Source of the DNA: a bacterium
Lineage (GTDB): Bacteria; Spirochaetota; Leptospiria; Leptospirales; Leptonemataceae
Assembly (NCBI GenBank): GCA_024742665.1
Contig: JANSYA010000006.1
Location: 124,001 to 188,000 of the forward strand
Direction: 5' to 3'
Length of the DNA stretch: 64,000 nucleotides
The notes beneath the pieces were generated by a model, which was not told where the DNA came from, did not search any database, and worked only from the letters and a program-made list of their open reading frames with translations. The position numbers and the translations under genes are program-made. Below are positions 25,519 to 33,600 of the stretch, piece by piece (positions within the stretch are counted from its first letter, which is position 1; the number at the start of each line of letters is the position of its first letter).

Positions 25519-26394
25519 ATGGATCCGTCCGGCACATATAAAACCATTACGACGGTCGGCGAGCAGGTTCGGGCGCTGGAATACGGGCTCGAAAAATTAC
25601 GGACCGGTTTTCCGCTATCGAATCGGCTGCTACGCGACATGCACCAGCTCCTGTTAAGCGGCGCGCGCGGGGAACACAAAGCGCCCGGAGAATTTCGCCG
25701 GACGCAAAACTGGATCGGCGGCGGCCGGCCGGGAAACGCGCATTTCGTTCCGCCCCCGCCGGAATTGGTGGAGGACTGCATGGGCGATCTGGAAAAATTC
25801 CTGCATTTCGACGATCGCCGCATTGGCATCATCGAAAAAGCGGCGCTCGCTCACGTTCAGTTCGAAACGATCCATCCCTTCCTGGACGGCAACGGGCGAT
25901 TGGGTCGCTTACTGATCGCATTGCTTTTGTATCACGATAAAATTTTACAGGATCCCGCCCTGTACGTCAGCCTGTATTTCAAAACACATCGCACCGAATA
26001 TTATTCGCTGCTCGATCGCGTTCGCACGCACGGCGATTGGGACACCTGGATTCGTTTTTTCGCCGAGGCCCTCGGCTCCGTCGCGGCCCAGGCCACAGAT
26101 ACCGCGCGCAAAATCGACGATCTGGCGCGTACCGATCGCGCGCGAGTCGCCGGGTTGGGCCGCAAATCGGGGTCCGCTCTGCCGGTGATCGAGGCGCTGC
26201 TGCAGCGGCCGCTGATTCAAATCGCGGAGATTACGAAAGCGACCGGCTTGACTCCCAACACGGTGGCGGCGGCCCTCAAATCCCTCACGGAATTAAACAT
26301 CACGAGCGAAATTTCCGGGCGACAGCGCGATCGGATCTTCGCGTACGATCAACTCATGAACATCATCAACGAAGGCATGGAGTCGACGAACTAG
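25519..26394 (+). CDS. fic: Fic-family protein, apparently lacking its autoinhibitory helix
   Basis: Fic enzymes transfer AMP or similar groups to protein hydroxyls. This 291-residue product has the intact motif HPFLDGNGRLGR (119-130) and the usual neighbours GEFRRTQNWIGG and FVPPPPELV. The C-terminus (about 220-285) is a winged helix (LIQIAEITKATGLTPNTVAAAL). The start at 25519 is used because the longer frame from 25444 would translate the operator palindromes. The N-terminus is odd: DPSGTYKTITTVGEQVRA resembles the first residues of full-length relatives, then runs straight into LEYGLEKL. The roughly 80-90 residues that normally lie between, with the inhibitory SSxIEGT-type helix, are missing, and nothing like them is seen upstream. 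It may be deregulated, or a decayed copy. Confidence 0.85.
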   Translation: MDPSGTYKTITTVGEQVRALEYGLEKLRTGFPLSNRLLRDMHQLLLSGARGEHKAPGEFRRTQNWIGGGRPGNAHFVPPPPELVEDCMGDLEKFLHFDDRRIGIIEKAALAHVQFETIHPFLDGNGRLGRLLIALLLYHDKILQDPALYVSLYFKTHRTEYYSLLDRVRTHGDWDTWIRFFAEALGSVAAQATDTARKIDDLARTDRARVAGLGRKSGSALPVIEALLQRPLIQIAEITKATGLTPNTVAAALKSLTELNITSEISGRQRDRIFAYDQLMNIINEGMESTN

Positions 26395-26401
26395 CAGTTG
26401 A

Positions 26402-27211
26402 TCAACGAGCGGCCAGTTTCCGATCGATCGCGCGCAAAGCTTCCAGATCTTTGATCAAGCGTTCCAGATCCAGCATGCCTCTCGCGCGATAAACCCCGCG
26501 CAGATAGCCGCTGCGATCAAGCAGGAAAACGTTTTCGGTGTGCACGAAATCCGTGAGGCTGTCTCGACCGTTCACGGTCTGCACGTCGGCCCCGAACTGT
26601 TCGCGGGCCGCCTGATAGATCGTAACTCGTGGGCCGGTTAAGAAAAACCAATTCGGCTGAGTAATTTGATTATCGCCGCGATATTTCTTCAAAGCCGACG
26701 GATCGTCTTCGTCTGGATTGACCGTAATCGAAACGAATTGCAAATCGGACTGGCGGGCGATGCGCTTCGAAAGTTTGCGCATATTGAAGGTGATCATCGG
26801 GCAGATGCCGGAGCAGCGCGCGAAGAAAAAAGTAACCAGCGTATATTTTCCTTCGAGGCGCGATTCGTCAAAACGCTGCGCGTCGTGAGCCGTGAAAATA
26901 AAATTTTCGAGGCGACGCAGGTCCGCCGGATAGCCGTCGGGCGACTGCGTTGCCGGCCAGTACGGATCCATTGTCGTCCCCCGGAAATGGGGCGGCACGC
27001 CTTCCTGCGGAGTGGAAACCGCGCTCAGTTCTTTCGGAAAGCTCGGAGCCGCCGCTTCATCCCGGTCGCAGTGCGCGAAGGCGAAACACATGAGCGAAGC
27101 AAGCAGCGCGGCGAACCCGCGATTCCAGGATGCGCGAATAGACCTGTGCGTCGCACGGCGTTCAAATACCTGCGCGGTTATCGTTTGTAATTTCATCTCG
27201 TTCACATTCAT
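26402..27211 (-). CDS. SCO1/SenC-family copper-binding thioredoxin-like lipoprotein
   Basis: SCO proteins deliver copper to cytochrome oxidase or act as envelope thiol reductants. From the ATG at 27211 the product has 269 residues, with a hydrophobic stretch and possible lipobox cysteine C48 (CFAFAHC). The copper ligands are present: C133 and C137 in ARCSGICPM, and H224 in DFVHTEN. The thioredoxin fold is visible in KYTLVTFFFARC and FVSITVNPDEDDPSAL. The start overlaps the previous gene's stop by one base (TGATG), so translation is probably coupled. An ATG 15 bases later is an alternative start. Its partners in the operon are a MORN-like and a YHYH protein. Confidence 0.9.
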   Translation of the reverse strand: MNVNEMKLQTITAQVFERRATHRSIRASWNRGFAALLASLMCFAFAHCDRDEAAAPSFPKELSAVSTPQEGVPPHFRGTTMDPYWPATQSPDGYPADLRRLENFIFTAHDAQRFDESRLEGKYTLVTFFFARCSGICPMITFNMRKLSKRIARQSDLQFVSITVNPDEDDPSALKKYRGDNQITQPNWFFLTGPRVTIYQAAREQFGADVQTVNGRDSLTDFVHTENVFLLDRSGYLRGVYRARGMLDLERLIKDLEALRAIDRKLAAR

Positions 27212-27876
27212 CAAATCGATTTGCCGGGGGATTCGGAAGTCGAATTGCATACTTTGCTGCCCGGCATGCCGAACGCCTCCCCGTCTTTCAATACCAGATT
27301 CGTATAGATCAAACCATTGGCCCGCCAGCGTTTCATAACGATCGTTTCGCCCGCCGCGTCGAATTTCTTGTATTTGGCCGGACGCCCGTTCGGATGCCAG
27401 CCCAGGCTTTCATTCACGTAACGATCGTGTTCGAATACGGTATAGCTTTTGTTCGTGCCGTCGTTGTACCAGGTGCGATGCACGCCGTGCTTTTCGCCGG
27501 CAAGGTATGCGCGTGTCGCGATCATCTGACCTGAATCGTGGTATGCGACCGCCACTCCGTCGCGCAGACCGTCTTTGTACGACGTGCGATGCTTCTCGGC
27601 GACCGCCGGGATCGACTGGCGCAGGACGCCGGTGAAGGGTTGGCCCAGCAGCAGCACTTTACCGCCATCGCGCGAAATACGCGGATCCATGTTGCCGACC
27701 TCAAGCGGCTGGCGCGACCATGCTCCGCAAAAGACCGTGCCGAAACACAGCAGCGCAATGCAGATCCGCAAGGACCAAATTCGCAGCAGCGCTGATTGCG
27801 CTTGCCGCCGGCCGCTCGCCGCGGTTAGCGAAGCGGCCCGTTTCACTTCAGTTGGTTGCGGAGCCGATAATTCCAT
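27211..27876 (-). CDS. MORN-repeat (YwqK-type) exported protein
   Basis: A 221-residue protein with a basic N-terminus, one hydrophobic segment (IWSLRICIALLCFGTVFCGAW, about 33-53) and then MORN-like repeats: YKDGLRDGVAVAYHDSGQMI, YLAGEKHGVHRTWYNDGTNK, HPNGRPAKYKKFDAAGE. Proteins of this type are often labelled toxin-antitoxin YwqK, but that name has no functional support here. It overlaps the end of the YHYH gene by 29 bases and the start of the SCO1 gene by one base. Expected in the envelope; role unknown. Confidence 0.78.
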   Translation of the reverse strand: MELSAPQPTEVKRAASLTAASGRRQAQSALLRIWSLRICIALLCFGTVFCGAWSRQPLEVGNMDPRISRDGGKVLLLGQPFTGVLRQSIPAVAEKHRTSYKDGLRDGVAVAYHDSGQMIATRAYLAGEKHGVHRTWYNDGTNKSYTVFEHDRYVNESLGWHPNGRPAKYKKFDAAGETIVMKRWRANGLIYTNLVLKDGEAFGMPGSKVCNSTSESPGKSI

Positions 27877-28741
27877 GATAATTCGATCCCATCAGAGTGT
27901 TGATCGTCGCGGTTCCATCCAGAGCGTAGTGGTAGTGATAGACGCCGGTCTGGTGAATCGTATTCGCGGTGTGTCCGTGGCGAACGTCCAGAGCCGGCGT
28001 GCCGGTGCCGGGAGCGGCGTCGTCCGCGGTGCTCGTCGTGCCCTGATCGCAGAGCAGCCCATAGATCGCGTAACCGTCGATGGCGATGCCGATCAAATTC
28101 GCGTCGTTTTGCGTGGCGATATTCGCGGGATTGATGTGGTGATGATAGATGCTCATCTCCTGGGGATGTCCGTTGAAATTATCGAAGGTGGTGACTTCGT
28201 TTGCGAGAGTATCCCCCGGCGCGGCGGCGTTACTGAAGACCGCCAGACCGTTCACGGTAATCCCGATCGAACCCACCGAAGTCGAGGTCTTCGCGCCGCC
28301 GTTCACGGTCGGCGTGGCCGGAATTGTATACGTATAGTTTTGCGAACCGATCACGTTGCTACCGGCGGGAGTATTTCCCGAAGGCAGATCTTCGTAGAGC
28401 GCCGAGCTGGTGCCGTAGTAATAGCTTTTCGTGTTCGGTAAATTCTGCGAAGTAAAAACGTAGTTGCTACCGGAAACAGTTCCGACGGAGCACTTAAAGT
28501 TGTCGCGAATCCAGGAGGGCAGACTGGTGCTCATAGTCGAAGCGACGCCGCTCACGCATCCGGTCGCTGCGTCGAGGGTGAAGCCGCTATTGGACGCGAT
28601 CGCGATGGCCAGCGCGGTCAACAGGGTCGTGTCGTCGCTCTCGTCTTCTTCCAATCCAAGAAAAGAGCAACTCAGCATAGAAGTCAGAGTCAGCGCCAGG
28701 GCGGCGGCTGTCAGCGTAGCGGTTCTATTAAATACGGTCAT
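27848..28741 (-). CDS. YHYH-domain lipoprotein
   Basis: A 297-residue lipoprotein. The ATG ending at 28741 is preferred because AGGAG lies seven bases before it; the signal peptide MTVFNRTATLTAAALALTLTSM ends at a lipobox cysteine (MLSC, about residue 25). The C-terminal half is a YHYH domain: NGHPQEMSIYHHHINPANI, LIGIAIDGYAIYG, VRHGHTANTIHQTGVYHYHY and a final NYHGIIG. The histidine clusters suggest a metal site. It leads an operon with the MORN and SCO1 genes, which makes a copper or other metal role in the envelope plausible; this is an inference from context. Confidence 0.87.
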   Translation of the reverse strand: MTVFNRTATLTAAALALTLTSMLSCSFLGLEEDESDDTTLLTALAIAIASNSGFTLDAATGCVSGVASTMSTSLPSWIRDNFKCSVGTVSGSNYVFTSQNLPNTKSYYYGTSSALYEDLPSGNTPAGSNVIGSQNYTYTIPATPTVNGGAKTSTSVGSIGITVNGLAVFSNAAAPGDTLANEVTTFDNFNGHPQEMSIYHHHINPANIATQNDANLIGIAIDGYAIYGLLCDQGTTSTADDAAPGTGTPALDVRHGHTANTIHQTGVYHYHYALDGTATINTLMGSNYHGIIGSATN

Positions 28742-28927
28742 TCCAAATCTCCTGAAGAATACGACGGAGAGAATCGTCGACAGACAGGCTCTGGCAAGCA
28801 TAATCACTAACGATAGCCTCGAATCCAATCCAATGACGAAATAGTCGAGCCAACGCCGTCAATTTCGCATCGCTCATCAGACATAGAATGGCGCCGCAGT
28901 TCAACATTCCAGTCGACTCATGCAGTC

Positions 28928-29605
28928 TCAACTTTCGCGAAAAGTCGTGACGCTTGCATCAACCGCGAAGGCGATCTCTCGTTCCAGACGCCGAATATAT
29001 ATATCGTCCCGGCTCATCGCGAACAGGCTAATGCCCCCCTGATAAATCAGAATGATGCGATCCGCCAGATCCCGAACGGGAAAGCCGGCCGGCAGCGCTT
29101 GTCCGTCGACATCGCATGCACGCAGATAATCGCTCAGCAGCCGTCGACGCCGTGCGACGATGCGCTCCAGGCTTCGATCGAAGTCGGCCCGCCCGGCAAT
29201 CTGGCCCTTCGCTTCGGCCGCGAAGAACGCGAAGGGGCAGCCGAGAAATACGCCGACGCGAACTTCGCGCCGCAGGATCCGCATCCAGGCCTTCAGGAAG
29301 TCTTTGAACTCCGGGTGGCGCTCCAGCATCCCCGTAAAGAAGCTGAAAAAGAATTCGCTCTGCGCATTCAGATATTCGCGGCCGAGATCTTCGCGCGTCG
29401 GAAAGTAGCGATAAAAACTCTTCTTGTATGCGCCGGCTTGTTCTATCACCTGATCGACGGAAGTATTCGCATAACCCTGGCGATAGAACAAATCCAGAGC
29501 GGCCGCCATGATCCGCTCCCGGGGACCCTGCGCACGCCGATCGAGCTGCTCTTTCGCAGCGGCCGCCGCAGATGATTTTTTTCCTATTTTGGAACGGCGT
29601 TTCAT
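28928..29605 (-). CDS. TetR/AcrR-family regulator
   Basis: A 225-residue TetR-type repressor. The helix-turn-helix is at about 32-75: ERIMAAALDLFYRQGYANTSVDQVIEQAG then KKSFYRYFPTREDL (two adjacent parts). The C-terminal ligand domain includes GVFLGCPFAFFAAEAKGQ, the pattern of the YxaF/LmrA-type C-terminal region. The N-terminus is a basic, Ala-rich tail of about 25 residues. It lies 62 bases after the 29668-30387 gene on the same strand. Two TetR-like palindromes upstream of that gene are its probable operators, so the pair is likely an autoregulated unit. Ligand unknown. Confidence 0.9.
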   Translation of the reverse strand: MKRRSKIGKKSSAAAAAKEQLDRRAQGPRERIMAAALDLFYRQGYANTSVDQVIEQAGAYKKSFYRYFPTREDLGREYLNAQSEFFFSFFTGMLERHPEFKDFLKAWMRILRREVRVGVFLGCPFAFFAAEAKGQIAGRADFDRSLERIVARRRRLLSDYLRACDVDGQALPAGFPVRDLADRIILIYQGGISLFAMSRDDIYIRRLEREIAFAVDASVTTFRES

Positions 29606-29667
29606 TCCTCATTCACCCTTCGCGCGAATTTCATTCAGGCCCCGCTGACGCTCCCGCTGGATTGCTC

Positions 29668-30387
29668 TCAGCTCTGGATCGGCGCGTTTAAGAACTCGTA
29701 GCGTTCCGGGTGGTGCGTGCGCATATATTCAATGTATTCGCCGAAGCGAAAGCCGCAGGGATAACGATCGCGGCCCCAGAAGTGAATCGGATCGCCGAGA
29801 ATTTTCCAGGGGATGCCAACCCGCCGATGATATTTGTAGACGAGCTTTTCCATATCGGCGATGCCCAGATACTGTTCGGGCAGGCCTTTGAAATCCAGGG
29901 TCAGGCCGCGCATCAGCAAATCGAAAATAAAGATCGAGCGGTTCCGATCGAGCCGCAGCTCTTCCAGCGCGTCTTTATCTACGGCCGTGCGCCAGCCGTT
30001 AAATAAAAAGCGGACTTCCGGAGCTTCCATGATCTCCAGAATGCTTTCCGTGCGCAGATCATAATAACTCTGGGTGGGCAGTTGAAATTCCGGATCGACG
30101 GGATCCTCAAGATCTTTTACGACCAGGCCCCAGGTTCCAATCAAGCGACCGCTCTCGTGTCGTACGCCGCAAACGCGCGCTCGATGAAAGTATAGCTCGC
30201 TCTGGGATTCGATGTCCGCGGCCGGCACCGCCGCTTCGCCGTCCGAAAAGGCCTGGTTATAAACAGTTAGAATATAGCGGTTAAACTCCGGGATCTGGTC
30301 GGTTCCGAGCAGCCATAGCTGCAGGTCGCCGTGTTTTTCGAGCATCCGGGACTCTTTGCCCGAGATTTCCGTCGCCTGGTTTTGCAT
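29668..30387 (-). CDS. GNAT-like acyltransferase of the FeeM/PEP-CTERM-associated type (tentative)
   Basis: A 239-residue cytoplasmic protein. The pattern GRLIGTWGLVVKDLEDPVD, the helix DRNRSIFIFDLLMRGLTLDF and the segment YKYHRRVGIPWKILGDPIHF followed by RDRYPCGFRFG resemble N-acyl amino acid synthases and exosortase-associated acyltransferases, which use acyl carrier protein substrates. The match is by general pattern, so the assignment is tentative. GGGAGGG lies just before the ATG. Its promoter region carries two TAGACG-type palindromes and the TetR gene follows it, so it is probably the regulated target. Confidence 0.6.
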   Translation of the reverse strand: MQNQATEISGKESRMLEKHGDLQLWLLGTDQIPEFNRYILTVYNQAFSDGEAAVPAADIESQSELYFHRARVCGVRHESGRLIGTWGLVVKDLEDPVDPEFQLPTQSYYDLRTESILEIMEAPEVRFLFNGWRTAVDKDALEELRLDRNRSIFIFDLLMRGLTLDFKGLPEQYLGIADMEKLVYKYHRRVGIPWKILGDPIHFWGRDRYPCGFRFGEYIEYMRTHHPERYEFLNAPIQS

Positions 30388-30421
30388 TCCACCCTCCCTG
30401 GCTCTTTGCCGTCGCCAAAAG

Positions 30422-30437
30422 TAGACGATTCCGTCTA
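30422..30437. promoter_or_regulatory. TetR-type operator, imperfect copy TAGACGATTCCGTCTA
   Basis: Arms TAGACG and CGTCTA around ATTC. It shares the half sites of the perfect palindrome 35 bases to the right and lies 34 bases before the start of the acyltransferase-like gene. Confidence 0.55.
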
Positions 30438-30456
30438 ATTCAGCAAGATTGTCATC

Positions 30457-30476
30457 AGTAGACGAATTCGTCTACT
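30457..30476. promoter_or_regulatory. TetR-type operator, perfect 20-bp palindrome
   Basis: AGTAGACGAATTCGTCTACT is identical to its reverse complement. Size and symmetry fit TetR-family operators, and a TetR gene lies two genes downstream on the minus strand. It is between the divergent acyltransferase-like gene and the third giant gene, so it could also influence the latter. Confidence 0.65.
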
Positions 30477-30677
30477 TTAAAATACACCCGATTCGGGCGA
30501 GAGCGCTTAACACTCTGAAATATACTCTAAAAAAAGACCGCCGACTGCCCGGCACGGGCCTCCGATACCTTGCTGATCCATGCCGGAAGAGCTATCCCCG
30601 GTCGGAGCGTTTAAATTGCGGCCCTGCACAGGTCGCACATACGAAAAATATATCCGAGACGCCGCCGAGAGGATTCC

Positions 30678-33600
30678 ATGAAGTCAGATATTTCGCGCGA
30701 TAGCTTCGCCCCGGAACATAACTTTCGCTCAGTGCGGCAGCAACAGGGCCGCGTCATCACCGACGCCGACTGGAACGAACAGGCCGATATCCAGAACCAT
30801 CTACGGGCGAACCTGGTTCGCGACTCGATCGCCGGGTTTTCCGGAGGACCGGCGAGCGTGCCGGCCCACGCCGCGGGCTTTCGCGTCGTTCCGGAAAACA
30901 ATTCCGTCGGCCAGCCCGACCTGAAGATTTCCGCCGGGCGAGCCCACGTCAACGGATCGATTATCGAAAAACATACCGCGGAATACTTCACCGAACAAAT
31001 CGATTCGCCAGGCGCCGCCTTGCCGCAGGACGACGGCGTTTATCTGGCATACCTCGACGTATTCGAACGGGGCATCGGCTTTCGCGAACACCCTGCAATC
31101 CGCGACGTCGCTCTGGGATCGATCGAAGTCTCAAGCCGTTCGCGGCAGATCGCGCAGGTTCGCCTGCTGCCTCTCGCGAACGGCGACAATGCCGACGCCG
31201 CTTTCGTGCCCGCGGAATGGAATCAATTCATCGCCAGACAGCCCGGACGACTCGCGGCCCGCACCGCGGCGAACGGCGTCACAATCGATCCCTGCGCGAT
31301 TGGGGCGCGCGGCGGCTACACGGGCACCGACAACCTTTTATATCGGGTCGAAGTCCACGCTTCGGGGCCGGCCGGCGCCGCGACCTTCAAATGGTCTCGC
31401 GACAACGGCGCCATCATGACCGAGTGGTTGGCCGAGACCGGAGCCAATCGTCTCAGCATTCGTTCGATCGGCCGCGATTCGCGCGCGGCCTTCGCGCCCG
31501 GTCAGTGGATCGAAATCGACGACGAAGGACTGGAATTGGAAGGCCGGCATGGAACCTTCGCGCACATCGTGCGAGCTTCCGACGAAGAACTGGAGATCGA
31601 TCCCGACAGCCTGGTGCATTTCGATCCCGCGATCACCGAATTAAACATCGACGATTTCGCCCGCGGCGTGCGACGCATTCGACGCTGGGATATGATCGGA
31701 GCGATCGGTCCGCGAACAATCGCCGGCGATGGCGGCTTTCATGAAATCGAACAGGGCATCGAAATTCAATTCGACGCCGATCCGGCGCGCGAGTATCGCA
31801 CCGGCGAAGCCTGGCTCATTCCCGCCCGCGCGCTCAATCGTAATATTGTCTGGCCCTGTGAAAGCGACGGCAGCGGCGGAGCGTCCGATCCGCTTTTGAT
31901 TCCGCCGCATGAAACGCGGCATGCATACGCCCGCCTGGCGTTTCTAAAACGCGAAGCGGGAATATGGTCGCTGCTGGCCGACGCCCGCCGGGTCTTCGCT
32001 TCGCTTACCCATGCGAATCTCTTTTATGTCGGAGGCGACGGCCAGGCGATTTTACCCGACCTGCAGCTACGGCAGCCGCTCCAGGCCAGCGTTCGTTCCG
32101 GGCCCTTCGCCGTTCCGGCGGCGCGCGTTCGTTTCGATATTCTGGACGCCGGCAGCGGCACGCTGCGCGCCATCGACGATCCGGCGAACGCGGGGACGAC
32201 GGTGACTGTGAACGCCGACGGCGCAGGCGTCGCGGCGGTTTACTGGCAGTGCGGATCACAGCCCGACAGCGAGCATCGCGTGCAGGCGACGCTGCTCGAC
32301 GAAAGCGCGCAGCCCGTATCCGCGGCGACGCTCAGCTTTCATGCGCACAAAAGCGACGCCCGCGCCGTTGATTACGCGCCTCTGGCCGTTCCAGATCCGC
32401 AGGGCGCCGATTTAATGCAGGGCGTAGAGAGCGCGCAGGAGGGTCTGGACCGCCTGGGCGAAATCAAAGTCAATCGCGCCGGCGATACAATCAGCGGTTC
32501 GCTGACGGTCGACGAAGATTTAGAAATCAAAGGCACGCTGACGGTGCGCGGCGACGTCATCGCGCGCGACACGGATCATATGCCCGGCGACGTGCTGCTC
32601 GGGGATCAAGACGAAGATTCGATTACCGTGCACGGCGAAATCAAATCGGAGCACAGCAGCGGGACCGTACGCTTCGCCGACGCGATCGAAATTCGCAGCC
32701 CGGATCTCGCGGATGCCCCCCTGCACGTCTTCGCCCAGATCCAGGGCGTGGCCGGCCGCGCCTTTCGCCGGCCGATCACCCTCGACTACAGCGCCGGCGC
32801 AGCGGCCTTAAGCGACTATCAAATCGCCTTAAACATCGACACCGCCGCTCTGATCGCGGCCGGAAATCTGAAAGCGGACGCAGGCGACCTTTTGTTTCTG
32901 GACGCGGACGAAAGCACGATTCTGCCCTACTGGATGGAAAGCGGCTTGAATACCGCCGCGACGAAAATATGGGTCCGCGTTCCCGAAATCGCGGCGGGCG
33001 CGTCCCGTGTGATCTATATGTACTACGGCAACGCGCAGGCCGTTTCGCAGTCCTCGCCCGCGCAAACTTTCGTGCGCGTGATCGAAAACGTGACCGCCGC
33101 TTATAGTATGGACGCCGGCACGAGCGCGAGCATCGCCGACGCATCGGGCAACGGCATTTCCGGTACGATCGACGGCGCGACCTGGACGACGGGCCGCTTC
33201 AACAACGCCCTGGCCTTCGACGGCCAAAACGATTTCGTCAATCTCGGGGCGAATCCGCTGCTCTTTCCGACCGGTTCTTTTTCGATCAGCGCCTGGATGA
33301 AGTCTTCCGGTCCGTACGGCTTTCTGTTTTCGAATCATTGGGGCGGCGAATGGCGCGGCGTGAATCTCGGCGTCTGGGGCGACGGCGAAAGCGGACCGAA
33401 CGCTACGAATTTCGGATTGTTCATCGGCGAAGATACGCCGACTTCCGACCAGCTCGAAGCGCCATCGCAGTACAACGACGATCAGTGGCGGCACATCGTC
33501 GCCGTGTACGATCAGGCGAATCTACAGCTGCGACTGTATATTGACGGCGCGTTGACCGCTCAGAAAACGACGACCATCGCGCAGATTCAATACGGCGCGA

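Noticed and set aside
26340-26394. C-terminal inhibitory motif in the Fic protein (NIINEG)
   Set aside because: The inhibitory pattern needs Ser or Thr four residues before the Glu; here it is Asn, and the segment lies in the winged-helix tail.
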